From positions 1 through 38,859 of the forward strand of contig CAJUMV010000036.1 in NCBI GenBank assembly GCA_910587715.1: DNA of 38,859 bases, in the 5' to 3' direction. The translations under genes were made by a program, and so were the position numbers. The DNA is from an uncultured Lachnospiraceae bacterium. GTDB taxonomy: Bacteria; Bacillota; Clostridia; Lachnospirales; Lachnospiraceae. This document shows positions 1 through 9,245 of this stretch, one piece after another (within the stretch, counting starts at the first letter, position 1; each line of letters starts with the position of its first letter). The notes under the pieces were generated by a model. It ran no database searches, had not been told where the DNA came from, and saw only the letters and a program-made list of their open reading frames with translations.

Positions 1-82
1 TACTTCGTCTCTTTGGAATCTTTTCAGGGTTGCATTACTGTTTATTTGTCAAGGTACAACGCCGCCGTCAGGCGACTTTCAT

Positions 83-111
83 ATAATAGCAGAAGATTTC
101 TCCTCTGTCAA
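83..111 (-). promoter_or_regulatory. Consensus sigma-A promoter pointing left out of the window
   Basis: On the minus strand TTGACA (106-111) and TATTAT (83-88) are separated by exactly 17 bases. The transcript would run left through a GC-rich hairpin and then GTACCTTGACAAATAAACAG (minus strand, about 37-56). That text resembles the leader and spacer boxes of Clostridia rRNA operons. I infer that an rRNA or other stable-RNA operon begins beyond the left edge; no rRNA sequence is visible in the window. Confidence 0.6.
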
Positions 112-191
112 CGATATTTTCAAATTTCTTACAAAATTCTTTTTTCTACTACAAGGAGACTTACTTTTCGCGCTTAAAACATCCGTTTCTT

Positions 192-920
192 CTATTGAAG
201 ATGCAGCGTTCCGTCCTGCTCGCCGCCGCGGAGAATAAAATCTATCGTATTGGGATTTGTCCCCTGCGGCACCTCCACGATACTTACCATATCCACGGAA
301 GACCCTGCGGGAATCACACCGTCAAAGGTCTGCATATCATTCACAAGCATCGTCGCCAGCGCACCTTTGCTGGCTTCCCCGTTTACGGATACACGGAACG
401 TCGCCTGATATCCCATCATATTCATAGACTGGTCTTCCCCGGTCAGATTCTGGGCATTAAATTTCAATACCAAAAGCTGCATGCCGTTCGACGCGTCCAT
501 GGTAAAATACGGAACTTCCCCTTCCGTCTGCGGCGGATAAGAATCTGCCATCTCCCATCCCGTGTAGCTTATCATGATATTGGGAATGCCGTAATATTGC
601 TCCACCGAGGATGCCGTAGGCTGTGTTTCCTCTTCATCCTGACTCACATCCACTACCTCCGGCGTCTCTTCCTGCTCGGGTTCCGGCTCTTCCGGTATTT
701 CCTCCACAGGCGGCTCCTGCTCGGGTTCTTCCTCCTCCGGCTCATACCCTGTGGTGTCCACCAGCTTTCTGCCGTGTCCCTTATCATATTTTAACAACAC
801 GCCTACCGCATATTCCGATATCAATTCCGTCTCGCTCTGTGTCAAATCAGGCACCGTGGCACATCCTGTCATCAGAAGAGCCGCTGCCATACTGCACAAA
901 AGAATACTTGCCTTTTTCAC
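192..920 (-). CDS. Secreted lipoprotein with acidic linker and C-terminal beta domain, unknown function
   Basis: The 242-residue protein starts at GTG (918-920), preceded by GGGAGA at good spacing. Residues 1-20 form a lipoprotein signal ending in the lipobox LMTGC, so it should be anchored to the outer face of the membrane. Residues about 60-100 are a Glu/Pro-rich linker likely to be disordered. Residues about 105-242 are predicted beta-rich, as in extracellular immunoglobulin-like domains that bind ligands or partners, but I recognise no specific family. It is a single gene with its own promoter (1070-1098) and a long structured leader. Its role is unknown. Confidence 0.8.
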   Translation of the reverse strand: MKKASILLCSMAAALLMTGCATVPDLTQSETELISEYAVGVLLKYDKGHGRKLVDTTGYEPEEEEPEQEPPVEEIPEEPEPEQEETPEVVDVSQDEEETQPTASSVEQYYGIPNIMISYTGWEMADSYPPQTEGEVPYFTMDASNGMQLLVLKFNAQNLTGEDQSMNMMGYQATFRVSVNGEASKGALATMLVNDMQTFDGVIPAGSSVDMVSIVEVPQGTNPNTIDFILRGGEQDGTLHLQ

Positions 921-956
921 GTCCGTATCTCCCTGTTCGATAATCTACGCTATAAC

Positions 957-1063
957 CCGCAAACCCGTGCTTCGCACTTTATGTCCGATTTCATCGGACG
1001 TTTGCGGTTAATGCCGCAATAAAAACAAATGCCGCTACGCGTCGCTTGTTTTTATTTTGCGGC
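957..1063 (-). repeat. Structured 5' leader: hairpin plus three-way junction
   Basis: Two nested structures sit in the presumed leader of the lipoprotein mRNA. CCGCAAAC (957-964) pairs with GTTTGCGG (1000-1007) and encloses two perfect hairpins, GTGC-ttc-GCAC (967-977) and GTCCGAT-ttc-ATCGGAC (983-999). This gives a three-way junction. Next to it, GCCGCAA (1013-1019) and TTGCGGC (1057-1063) close a long AT-rich hairpin. There is no T-tract typical of a terminator. It could be a cis-regulatory leader or a dispersed palindromic repeat. Confidence 0.6.
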
Positions 1064-1069
1064 TATTAT

Positions 1070-1098
1070 ATTATACCCCACATTTTTTATTCTTACAA
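1070..1098 (-). promoter_or_regulatory. Promoter of the lipoprotein gene
   Basis: On the minus strand TTGTAA (1093-1098) and TATAAT (1070-1075) have a 17-base spacer. Transcription would start near 1063, at the base of the AT-rich hairpin, giving a leader of about 140 bases before the GTG start at 920. Confidence 0.6.
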
Positions 1099-1142
1099 GT
1101 CAAAACCTGCGCTTGACTGTTCGTCCGTTCAGCACGCGCCCA

Positions 1143-2606
1143 TTAAGCCATATCTAGCTGGAACCAAAACTCCACGCCGTTGTCGTAGTTGATGACACCG
1201 TACTCCTGATTCATGGATTCCATGATTGCCTTTACAATAGAAAGACCGATTCCGCTGCCGCCGTACTCTCTGGTTCTTGCCTTGTCTACCTTATAAAACT
1301 TCTCCCACAGATGCGCCACGCTCTCCTCTGGGATGGGACTGCCAGTGTTAAACACCGACACGCGCACCTTTCCGTCAGCCCTGCATATTTTCACATCTAT
1401 GATTTTTTCGTCCCCAGCATAGTTGATGGCGTTGGTGAAATAATTCATAAACACCTCCTCCACCCGAAACTCATCTCCCCAGACATAAACAGAATCGTAA
1501 TCGTCCATGCGGACGGATATCTCCTTTTGCCGGATTAAGATATCCGCGGAGGCAATATAGTTTTTTATCAGCGCCGTTACATCGAAGCGTTCCATATTAA
1601 CAATCTCATTGCCCGCTTCCAGCTGATTGAGAGTGAGGAGATTTTTCACCATAGCGTTCATTTTTGCCGCTTCATCCATAATGACATCGCAGTAAAACTC
1701 CCTGCTCTCGGCGTCGTCGTTTATCCCCTCTTTCAGCCCTTCGGCATAACCCTGAATCAACGCCAGCGGTGTTTTCAGCTCGTGGGAGACATTGGAAAGA
1801 AACTCCCGCCTTCTCTCGTCCACCCGGTCCTTTCTCTCGATATCCTTCAAAAGCTCATTGTTCGCCGTCCGCAGCTCGGAGATCGTCTTCTCCAACGCTT
1901 CCGACAATTCATTGATATTATTGCCCAATATGGCAATTTCCGTCTTGTCGTCTCCCGTGTACTTTGCCTCAAAATCCAACTCCTTCATCCGCTCTGAAAT
2001 TTTCGCAAGCTCCATAATCGGCTTCGTAACGCGGTTCGACAGCCAGATTACAAGAAGGACGCTGACGAAAATAGCCGCCGATCCCACATAGCCAAGAAAA
2101 TGATTCGAGATAGACACGCTCTCCCTGATTCCCTCCAGGGCGCTTCGCAGCATGAAGAGATACCCGTTATCCAGCATACCCCACATTTCGATGTATTCCG
2201 TCTGGGTCTTATAGTCCTCCACCACCTGCATTTTGTAATTGTTCGTATTTAAAAGGAGCCTTTCTTCATCCACGCCCAGAAAAATATTGTCCAGAAGCTG
2301 TTTGAGAACCGCGCGCGGGTCATTCATGGAATACTTGACAGCCTCCGATTCCCCGTCCGCCACAAGCACCTGAATATTGTACTTCTCGCAAATCTTTTTT
2401 AATTCAATATCATACTCCTCACTGGTAATATCGCCCGCACTTGACGCTTCATTAATACTGTAATAGGCACTCACCAGCGCATTCTGCTTTTTATTAAGGT
2501 AATAAGTCCCCAAAAGCGTCGTATTGAGAATCAGGCACAAAAGAATCGTGCCTGTAATCAACGTGATGAAAATAAAAGCGAACTGTCTTTTCATGGAATA
2601 TTTCAT
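1143..2606 (-). CDS. HAMP-domain sensor histidine kinase
   Basis: This is a membrane histidine kinase of about 487 residues. It has an N-terminal membrane segment, an extracytoplasmic sensor of about 130 residues, a second membrane segment (SAAIFVSVLLVIWLS), a HAMP linker, HisKA with SHELKTP (phospho-accepting His near residue 270) and HATPase_c ending with GGSGIGLSIVKA. I chose ATG at 2606 because the protein becomes hydrophobic at once (MKYSMKRQFAFIF). The reading frame stays open to an ATG at 2759, but those 51 residues look non-coding. No response regulator is adjacent. The OmpR-type regulator at 12,295-12,969 is the only candidate partner in the window. Confidence 0.9.
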   Translation of the reverse strand: MKYSMKRQFAFIFITLITGTILLCLILNTTLLGTYYLNKKQNALVSAYYSINEASSAGDITSEEYDIELKKICEKYNIQVLVADGESEAVKYSMNDPRAVLKQLLDNIFLGVDEERLLLNTNNYKMQVVEDYKTQTEYIEMWGMLDNGYLFMLRSALEGIRESVSISNHFLGYVGSAAIFVSVLLVIWLSNRVTKPIMELAKISERMKELDFEAKYTGDDKTEIAILGNNINELSEALEKTISELRTANNELLKDIERKDRVDERRREFLSNVSHELKTPLALIQGYAEGLKEGINDDAESREFYCDVIMDEAAKMNAMVKNLLTLNQLEAGNEIVNMERFDVTALIKNYIASADILIRQKEISVRMDDYDSVYVWGDEFRVEEVFMNYFTNAINYAGDEKIIDVKICRADGKVRVSVFNTGSPIPEESVAHLWEKFYKVDKARTREYGGSGIGLSIVKAIMESMNQEYGVINYDNGVEFWFQLDMA

Positions 2607-2700
2607 AATCGCGCGTTTTGCCCCTTGCCTATCCGTTTTACCGCCGCGTGGGCACCGCGCATATCCCGCGCCGTCCACGCGTACAAGTGAGATTGGTAAC

Positions 2701-2729
2701 ACGTTAGCACTCCCGCCCACGTTTGTCAA
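2701..2729 (-). promoter_or_regulatory. Putative promoter of the HAMP kinase gene
   Basis: On the minus strand TTGACA (2724-2729) lies 17 bases from TAACGT (2701-2706). The -35 is perfect and the -10 is poor. It is about 95 bases upstream of the chosen kinase start and divergent from the diguanylate cyclase promoter. Confidence 0.45.
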
Positions 2730-2741
2730 TAGAGCGCTGCC

Positions 2742-2769
2742 TTGACTTTCCGGGTGCATATGATAAAAT
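2742..2769 (+). promoter_or_regulatory. Putative promoter of the diguanylate cyclase gene
   Basis: On the plus strand TTGACT (2742-2747) and TAAAAT (2764-2769) have a 16-base spacer. The predicted transcript starts about 50 bases before the GTG start at 2830. Confidence 0.5.
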
Positions 2770-2829
2770 TATGACAAGTATTGTTGTGGGAAATCGAGCG
2801 TTTTATTCTTTCCCGGGGGAGGACTTCCA

Positions 2830-4248
2830 GTGAAAGCAAAACATCATTATATCTGGGCTAATATAAAATTGGTCTGCACCATCGTGCCGATCGTTCTTGT
2901 GATAATCATTATTTATTTTATGCTTGTCAGGCAGGAGATTCTGCGCCTTTCCAAAGAAAAACTGGTTTTGGAGTCCCAATACTATGCGGAAAAAATCGGC
3001 GCCTGGACAGAATCCGTGCTGAGCGAGGTAACCATTTACAAGGACATGATAGAAAGACTGGGACTTGATAACGAGGACACCTACGAGCTTCTGTACACCA
3101 GCGTGGACACACACGAAGCTTATCCCTTCGGACTGTACATGGGCGACGATACGGGCGTCTACTTTGACGCTTCGGGCTGGGAGCCCGACGAGGATTTCGT
3201 CGTCACAGAACGCGATTGGTATAAAGAAGGGCTGACTCACGACCGGTTCGCCTTTGGCGAGCCTTATGTAGACGCCATGACGGGCGGTACCTGCGTCAGC
3301 ATAAGCAGCCGCTTAAAAGCGGGTCCTGCCGTAACGGTTCTGTCCGCAGACGTCTATCTGGACTATGCATCACGGCTTGCCGAAGAAATCGCTTCCGACA
3401 AAATCGAACATGCTTTTTTTGTCACCGGAAACAGCCGACTTATCATTGCCGACTCTGACGCTTCCATGATTGGTCAGACGCTCTCCGCAGAGCATGAATC
3501 CATGCTTTACCAGAATGTGAGCCGGCTGCTGGACGGCAAAGAAACCGGACTGAGCGATATTCTCGGCGACGAAAGCGTTTATTTTGTAAATATTACGACC
3601 ATTCCCGATACCGACTGGTACTTTATCACCTGCATGAACCGCAATGAAGTGTTAAAGGATCTGTGGCGGATTGAATTTCCCATGCTGCTGCTTGCCGTTA
3701 TTGCTTCCATCCTTCTCTTTTTCCTGACTTCATTGTTCTCCAAAGAGATGAGCTCCATCCGCACGAAGGCAAGAATGGATCCTCTGACCAAGCTGCTCAA
3801 CAGGGAAGGCTTTGAGGAGCTTGTCCGGATGGCATTGGCAGAGCGCCACGGACAGGGACTGTTAATGATCATGGATATGGATAATTTCAAGCTGATCAAC
3901 GACCAGCTTGGTCACCCCGTGGGCGACCAGGTTTTACGGGAATTTTCGACTATTCTGGAAAACTATTTCAACCGCAACAAAGATATCGTGGGGAGGCTCG
4001 GCGGCGACGAGTTTGCCGTATTTGTGGGGCGCGATATTACCACCAAGGAAACGGAAGGTATGCTGAAAAAATTTATTTCTATTGTGCACCAGAATTTTGA
4101 CGGCAAATATCCCGAGCAGAAGCTCTCAACCAGCATCGGCGTCGGTCTTGCCGCGAACAACGACACCTATGAGCTGCTCTACCAAAATGCCGACAAAGCG
4201 CTCTATGAAGCGAAATGGAACGGAAAAGACCGGTTTCAGATCAAATGA
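2830..4248 (+). CDS. Membrane diguanylate cyclase, Cache sensor plus GGDEF
   Basis: The 472-residue protein starts at GTG 2830 behind GGGGGAGGA. A membrane segment (about residues 13-37), an extracytoplasmic Cache-type sensor (about 40-275) and a second membrane segment (about 282-303) lead to a C-terminal GGDEF domain. The GGDEF signature is intact near residue 390, so the enzyme should make cyclic di-GMP from two GTP. RNKD lies five residues before GGDEF and matches the RxxD inhibitory site, so product inhibition is expected. The gene is divergent from the HAMP kinase and convergent with the RND gene, and is probably monocistronic. Confidence 0.92.
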   Translation: MKAKHHYIWANIKLVCTIVPIVLVIIIIYFMLVRQEILRLSKEKLVLESQYYAEKIGAWTESVLSEVTIYKDMIERLGLDNEDTYELLYTSVDTHEAYPFGLYMGDDTGVYFDASGWEPDEDFVVTERDWYKEGLTHDRFAFGEPYVDAMTGGTCVSISSRLKAGPAVTVLSADVYLDYASRLAEEIASDKIEHAFFVTGNSRLIIADSDASMIGQTLSAEHESMLYQNVSRLLDGKETGLSDILGDESVYFVNITTIPDTDWYFITCMNRNEVLKDLWRIEFPMLLLAVIASILLFFLTSLFSKEMSSIRTKARMDPLTKLLNREGFEELVRMALAERHGQGLLMIMDMDNFKLINDQLGHPVGDQVLREFSTILENYFNRNKDIVGRLGGDEFAVFVGRDITTKETEGMLKKFISIVHQNFDGKYPEQKLSTSIGVGLAANNDTYELLYQNADKALYEAKWNGKDRFQIK

Positions 4249-4266
4249 TCCGGAACCGGTCTTTAT
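4224..4266. terminator. Terminator between convergent genes
   Basis: AAAGACCGGTTTC (4225-4237) pairs with GGAACCGGTCTTT (4252-4264) with one mismatch and is followed by TATTATT. It overlaps the end of the diguanylate cyclase gene and lies next to the stop of the convergent RND gene. It may therefore serve both. Confidence 0.7.
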
Positions 4267-4274
4267 TATTAGCC

Positions 4275-7200
4275 TTATTTTTCTTTGTCTTTCTCTTCTT
4301 TCCGGGCCCGCTTTTGGGCTTTTCTTTCCTCTTTCCTGTTCTGCCTTTCCTCTTTCTTAACAAGCCTTTTCGCCTTTCTGCTCCGCTTGTCTATAATCAG
4401 ATAGAACGTGGGCATCAGCAGGAGAATCAGCACGGTGGACGCAACCAGACCGCCGATGATAATCATCGCCATACCTTCCATCATAACGGAGCCGTCACCA
4501 ATCCCGAGGGACATCGGCACCATGGACAGAATCGTCGTCAGCGTGGTCATGAGGATCGGTCGCAGTCTGAGCTGTCCGCTCTGAATCAGGGCTTCCTCTA
4601 AAGGCATTTCCTCACGAAGTCTGTTCGCCGTATCCACATAGAGAATACCATTATTTACCACAATACCGACAAGCATCAGCACACCCATCAGGGATACCAT
4701 GCTGAGGGTCGAGCCTGTTATATAGAGCAGTCCGAACGAGCCAATAAGCGCGAACGGAATACTCATCATCACCATCAGCGAAAACCGGGGCGACTCAAAC
4801 TGCATCGCCATCACAAGGAAAATCAAAAATACCGCCACAAAGATAGCCGTGATGATTGCTTTAAACTCGTCAATCATCATATCGTCCATCATACTGGACG
4901 CCCGGGAGACGCCTCTGGGAAGCACCATCTCCTCCATTGCCGCATCCGCCGCATCCTGCGCCGTAAATCTGGCTTCCTCCGTGGTGTTTGCCGTCACCGC
5001 CACCTGATAGATGCCGTCCACGCGTGTCAGTGTTACCGGCGAATCCTGATACTGCACCTCGGCAATCTCCGCCAGCGGAATCTGGGTTCCTCTGGCTGTT
5101 GTGAGGGTCATATTGATCAAATCGTTCATGCCCTCATACTCGCCCTCGGGATATTCCACCCGCACCTCATATTCTTCCCCGCTTCTTTTCAGCGTAGCCG
5201 CTTTCATGCCGCTTAAGGTGTTGTACATTTCTCCCGCCACCTGCACCGGAGGAAGTCCTGCTGCCATGCTCTTTAACGGATCAATGATAATCTTCGCCTG
5301 CGTGGATGCTTCCGCCAGATTAGAGGAGGTCTGCAGCACGCCCGGTATGCCCTGCAGCATCTGCTGGACCTGTCTGGAAGTCTCCCGCAAATCATCCAAA
5401 TCGCGTCCTTCCAAATCAATCTCAATGCCGCCGCCCATCATGCTGGTCATACTGGCGCCGGTGGCGCTGATGCTGATATCCATATTGGTCAGGCCGTCCA
5501 GCGCCTCCGCATAACGCTCAATCACCTGTCCCGTGGACAGCTCGCAGTCGTCGGAAAGATAGCCGGTCAGCGTCGCCGTATCTCCCGAAACGCTGAAGGA
5601 GAAGTAATCCACATTTTCATCTTCCTCCGCCATTTTCTCCAAAAAGTTCGTCTGCTCCTCGATCAGTTCCATCTTCGTGCCGGAGCGGAAACTTGCCGTG
5701 ATGGCAAAAGCGCCCTCGTCCATGCTCGGCATCAGCTCCGTATGGATATGGCTGACCAGCATAAACGCCGCAATTAAAAGAAATATGGATATCACAACAA
5801 CAAGCGCCTTCTTTGGCAGAATCTTGCGCAGCACCTTATCGTACCCCGCATTGATCTTGCGCAAAAGTTTATTTATCGGCAAATCCTTTTTCTCTACCGG
5901 CTTAAATTTTCTGAAAAGGAGCGGGATGATGGTCATAGCCATAACCAGCGAAGCCAGCATTGCCATAATAATGGTCATGCCAAGCTGCGAAAACAGCTGC
6001 CCCGACAAGCCTTTCATCGTCGCTAAAGGCGCATATACGACCACCGTGGTGATGGTGGAAGCGATGATCGAAGCCGTCACCACCCCGGTTCCCTTAAGCG
6101 CCGCGTCATAGTATTCTCCCGTCTTATCTTTCAGGCGGAAACAGCTCTCCAACACTACGATGGAGCTGTCCACCATCATACCGATGGCGATGACCAGCGC
6201 GCCCATGGTCACCACATTGAAGGTAAAGCCGAGCATATTCATACCGATCATCGTGGCGAACAGAGAAATCGGCATGGCGCTCCCGACAATCAGGCTGGCT
6301 CTGAAATCGCCGAAGAAAAGGAACAGCACAAGCATGGAAAGCAGCACGCCGAGCGCTAACGTACTTCCCACGGAAGTAAGCGAAGAAATAATCATATCGC
6401 TGGCGTTATAGATGGTGTCGATCACCACCACGTCATTGTCCGCCTGCAGCTGCTCCAGCATCCGCTCCACGTCTCTTGTCACATCCACGGTACCGTAACT
6501 TTTCTTTTTCGTAATGGCAATCGTTACGTTATCCTGCCCGTTATAGCGGCTTAAGCTGGATGCCGCCTTCTGGCTCTCACTGACCTGCGCCAGCTCCGAG
6601 AGAGGAATGACCTGTCCTCTTGCCGTGGTGATGGGAATGTTCTGAATCTGCACCACCCCGGAGATATCCGCGCTGCTCGATACCGCAATATCCTGTGAGC
6701 CCTGATTCACACTGCCTACGGGTACCGTAAAATCCATCGCTCCGATGGTCTGGGCGATACCGCTCATGGTCACCCCGTACTCTTTCATCGCCTGCGAGTC
6801 GAGCAGTACCCGGATATAATTTTCTCTGCCGCCGTATACCTGCACATCTGCCACGCCGGAAATCGTTTCCAGCTCTGTCACCATCGTATCGTTTACATAA
6901 CTCAACACATCGCTGTCGCCCACCGCCGTCACCGAGATATCCATGGTTTCCATCTGGTCCATTGCCATCTCGATGACATTCGGCTCCTGCACGTCGTCAG
7001 GCATGGAAGCCTTCGCCGCGTCAAGCGCTGTCTTTAAATCCATATAGGCATCGTCCAAATCCGTCCCGTAATCATACTGGAACATGACCATGGACATATT
7101 TTCCGCCGACTGTGACGTATAAGTAGATACGCCGCTCTGCTCCGAGCCTGCCGCCTCGATTTCTTTCGTCACAAGCTCCTCTACGCTCTCCGGATCCGCC

Positions 7201-7358
7201 CCCGGATAAACCGTGTAAACAAGCAGCATCGGCAGCTCCATATCGGGCGTCAGTTCCAGCCGGAAACCCGGTATGGAAGAAAGCCCGAACACCACCAGAG
7301 CCAGAACAACGAGCGCCATCGAAACGGGACGCTTCAGAGCTAATTTTGTCAATCCCAT
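4275..7358 (-). CDS. RND-family efflux permease
   Basis: At 1027 residues this has the standard length for an RND transporter. It has TM1 at residues about 9-30, a first porter loop, TM2-6, TM7 near 515, a second porter loop, and TM8-12. The TM4 motif GMMVDSSIVVLE, which carries a proton-relay Asp, is near residue 396, and the related LVGIVVNNGILYVD is near 890. The last 35 residues are almost all Lys, Arg and Glu, forming a charged cytoplasmic tail. RND pumps use the proton gradient to export drugs, lipids or peptides; the substrate here is unknown. It starts 11 bases after the membrane-fusion gene, with GGAGG before the ATG. Confidence 0.93.
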   Translation of the reverse strand: MGLTKLALKRPVSMALVVLALVVFGLSSIPGFRLELTPDMELPMLLVYTVYPGADPESVEELVTKEIEAAGSEQSGVSTYTSQSAENMSMVMFQYDYGTDLDDAYMDLKTALDAAKASMPDDVQEPNVIEMAMDQMETMDISVTAVGDSDVLSYVNDTMVTELETISGVADVQVYGGRENYIRVLLDSQAMKEYGVTMSGIAQTIGAMDFTVPVGSVNQGSQDIAVSSSADISGVVQIQNIPITTARGQVIPLSELAQVSESQKAASSLSRYNGQDNVTIAITKKKSYGTVDVTRDVERMLEQLQADNDVVVIDTIYNASDMIISSLTSVGSTLALGVLLSMLVLFLFFGDFRASLIVGSAMPISLFATMIGMNMLGFTFNVVTMGALVIAIGMMVDSSIVVLESCFRLKDKTGEYYDAALKGTGVVTASIIASTITTVVVYAPLATMKGLSGQLFSQLGMTIIMAMLASLVMAMTIIPLLFRKFKPVEKKDLPINKLLRKINAGYDKVLRKILPKKALVVVISIFLLIAAFMLVSHIHTELMPSMDEGAFAITASFRSGTKMELIEEQTNFLEKMAEEDENVDYFSFSVSGDTATLTGYLSDDCELSTGQVIERYAEALDGLTNMDISISATGASMTSMMGGGIEIDLEGRDLDDLRETSRQVQQMLQGIPGVLQTSSNLAEASTQAKIIIDPLKSMAAGLPPVQVAGEMYNTLSGMKAATLKRSGEEYEVRVEYPEGEYEGMNDLINMTLTTARGTQIPLAEIAEVQYQDSPVTLTRVDGIYQVAVTANTTEEARFTAQDAADAAMEEMVLPRGVSRASSMMDDMMIDEFKAIITAIFVAVFLIFLVMAMQFESPRFSLMVMMSIPFALIGSFGLLYITGSTLSMVSLMGVLMLVGIVVNNGILYVDTANRLREEMPLEEALIQSGQLRLRPILMTTLTTILSMVPMSLGIGDGSVMMEGMAMIIIGGLVASTVLILLLMPTFYLIIDKRSRKAKRLVKKEERQNRKEERKAQKRARKEEKDKEK

Positions 7359-7369
7359 ATCGCTGCCTC

Positions 7370-9088
7370 CTACTCTCCGTCCGCAGTCATTGCGCTGTCT
7401 GCTGTATCACCCTCATTCTTCATCTGCACGGACACTTCGGCGCCTTCCCTGAGGTTCGCGGACCAGCTCGTAATCAGTGTGTCCTCCTCCGAAAGACCTG
7501 AGAGCACCGTAATCGTATCCATATCAAAAATACCGGTCTCCACGTCCTTACGCTTCGCCGTCCCGTTTTCCGCCACATACACATAAGGCTGGCTGTCGTC
7601 GTAATACACCGCATCATAAGGAATCAGCAGGGCGTCCGCCTGGCTGTAAGTGTCCGCCGTCACCTTTACGCTGCTTCCCGTAAGGAGGCTGTCATCCGGC
7701 GTACTCACGCAGGACTTAATCATGAAAAGCCCGGTGGTCTGGTCTACCATGCTGCCGATTTCCGTAATCGCCGCGTCGTAGATCTTGCCGTTCCTGTCCA
7801 CCGTCAGCTTCTGTCCCACCCGCAGCGTGCCGCGAATGCCCTCGCTCACACCGAAGGTAACCGTCATGGTGTTTTTATTGGAAATGACAAAAGCCGGGTT
7901 CTGTGGGGACGCGAAGTCATGCTCCTTCACATTCACCGCCTCGATCACGCCGTCAATGGGCGCGGTCAGCGTGTACATATCAAGCTGGTACTCCGCGCTG
8001 TCAATTCCCACCTGAGCACCTGCCGCACCCACCTTCGCGCTGTTCACCTGTGCCGCCGCAGAATCCACACCCAGAGCCGCCGTCCTTTTGCTGACATCCT
8101 GTACCTTCTGGGTATCGATATTAAGCTGCGCTTCTGTGAGATTTTTGACCGTTTCCGTCTGTTCCTTGGTCTTATAAGTATCGGAAAGGGAATCCTCCAG
8201 CTTTTCCTTCCCGTCGTCTATGGACTCGATGCCGGCTTTTGCCTGCTCGTAAGCCGCATCCAGCTGAGAAGCTGCTGCCTGGGCTCCTTCATATGCCGTC
8301 TTTGCCGCCGCAAGCTGCTCTTTCGCTTGTTTCAATGCATACTGATAAGCTTCTTCATTCGGGAACTGTGCCTTTACTACCTGCAGCTCCGCATAATCCT
8401 GTGGTTCCAGAGCCGTCACCGCCGCCTGCGCCGCCGCATATGCCTGCGCCGCTTGTTTTAAGGCATTATTCGCTCTATCGCTCGCCTTTTCCAGATCATT
8501 CTTCTGCTCCTTGGCATCCTCCCTGTCCTCGTCCAGCTTGTAAATCTGCTCGTTAATATCCTCTATGCCGTCACTGATTCCGTCAATCTGCATCTGCATC
8601 TGGTACATCGTCAAATCTTTTTGTCTCTGCGTCTGCTCATTCTGCACATCGAGCTGCGCCACCGCGCTGTCGTACTGCGCCTGCGCGATCTCATAGCCCA
8701 CTTCGGCAGCCTGCACCCCTGCCGCCGCGCTGTTGTACTGCGCCTGCGCGCTGGCAAGCTGTAACTGGGCCGCCTCGGTATCTAGTTTACATAGCTCTTG
8801 ACCCGCAATGACCGTATCACCCACGCTGATGTCCGTGTTTAACACCTCTGCCGACACCATGGGAATCACATACACCGATTCCTCAGGGCTTACCGTCCCT
8901 ACAAACTCATTTTTAAGCGTAAGTGTTCCCGCCACCGGCATCTGCGCCTCCACGGGAATCGCCTCGCTAAGCGTCTCTTCCTCTTCCACTGTCGTGTCAC
9001 CGCATCCCGCAAGCAGTGTGGCGGCACACGCTGCGGCGAGCAGAACCGAAACGGCTCTGCGCCCGGATTTTATGTATTCTTTTTTCAT
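7370..9088 (-). CDS. RND periplasmic-adaptor-type (HlyD) membrane-fusion lipoprotein
   Basis: The 572-residue partner of the downstream RND pump has a lipoprotein signal with lipobox LLAGC near residue 28. A half lipoyl domain follows, then an unusually long alpha-helical coiled-coil hairpin rich in Ala, Gln and Glu (about 100-350), the second lipoyl half (DMYTLTAPIDGVIEAV), and beta-barrel and membrane-proximal domains. The hairpin is much longer than the roughly 60-100 residues usual in Gram-negative adaptors. In a Gram-positive cell there is no outer-membrane channel, so it may span the wall. GGAGGAGAGAGG precedes the ATG, and promoter and permease are adjacent. Confidence 0.92.
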   Translation of the reverse strand: MKKEYIKSGRRAVSVLLAAACAATLLAGCGDTTVEEEETLSEAIPVEAQMPVAGTLTLKNEFVGTVSPEESVYVIPMVSAEVLNTDISVGDTVIAGQELCKLDTEAAQLQLASAQAQYNSAAAGVQAAEVGYEIAQAQYDSAVAQLDVQNEQTQRQKDLTMYQMQMQIDGISDGIEDINEQIYKLDEDREDAKEQKNDLEKASDRANNALKQAAQAYAAAQAAVTALEPQDYAELQVVKAQFPNEEAYQYALKQAKEQLAAAKTAYEGAQAAASQLDAAYEQAKAGIESIDDGKEKLEDSLSDTYKTKEQTETVKNLTEAQLNIDTQKVQDVSKRTAALGVDSAAAQVNSAKVGAAGAQVGIDSAEYQLDMYTLTAPIDGVIEAVNVKEHDFASPQNPAFVISNKNTMTVTFGVSEGIRGTLRVGQKLTVDRNGKIYDAAITEIGSMVDQTTGLFMIKSCVSTPDDSLLTGSSVKVTADTYSQADALLIPYDAVYYDDSQPYVYVAENGTAKRKDVETGIFDMDTITVLSGLSEEDTLITSWSANLREGAEVSVQMKNEGDTADSAMTADGE

Positions 9089-9128
9089 CCTCTCTCCTCC
9101 GAATTCGTTATCCCAATATCCGTTTTTT

Positions 9129-9158
9129 AGAATACATCTATTTATCCGTAAAAGGCAA
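9129..9158 (-). promoter_or_regulatory. Putative promoter of the efflux operon
   Basis: On the minus strand TTGCCT (9153-9158) and TATTCT (9129-9134) have an 18-base spacer, about 40 bases upstream of the membrane-fusion gene. The match is moderate, but the site lies in the only gap between an upstream terminator and the operon. Confidence 0.45.
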
Positions 9159-9210
9159 GTATCTTATCCCACATTTAAGACTTTTTTTATCTTTCTTATA
9201 AAAGAAAAGC

Positions 9211-9245
9211 GCCGGTTCCCCTGCTTTCAGGAACCGACACCTTTT
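9211..9245. terminator. Hairpin terminator after the hybrid kinase gene
   Basis: CGGTTCC (9213-9219) pairs with GGAACCG (9230-9236). Read on the minus strand it is followed by CGCTTTTCTTTT, so it ends the hybrid kinase transcript. A T5 run on the plus side could let it act in both directions. Confidence 0.7.

Noticed and set aside
195..794. 199-residue plus-strand reading frame opposite the lipoprotein gene
   Set aside because: It is an antisense shadow, rich in His, Arg and Leu, with no ribosome site.
2704..2712. TTAGCACTC, one half of a CIRCE heat-shock operator
   Set aside because: The matching GAGTGCTAA half at 9 bases is absent, and the neighbouring genes are not chaperones.
2607..2759. 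Upstream extension of the HAMP kinase to ATG 2759
   Set aside because: The 51 residues are unlike any kinase N-terminus and would cover the gene's likely promoter.
5101..6411. Plus-strand reading frames opposite the RND gene
   Set aside because: They are antisense shadows of a well-supported 1027-residue gene.
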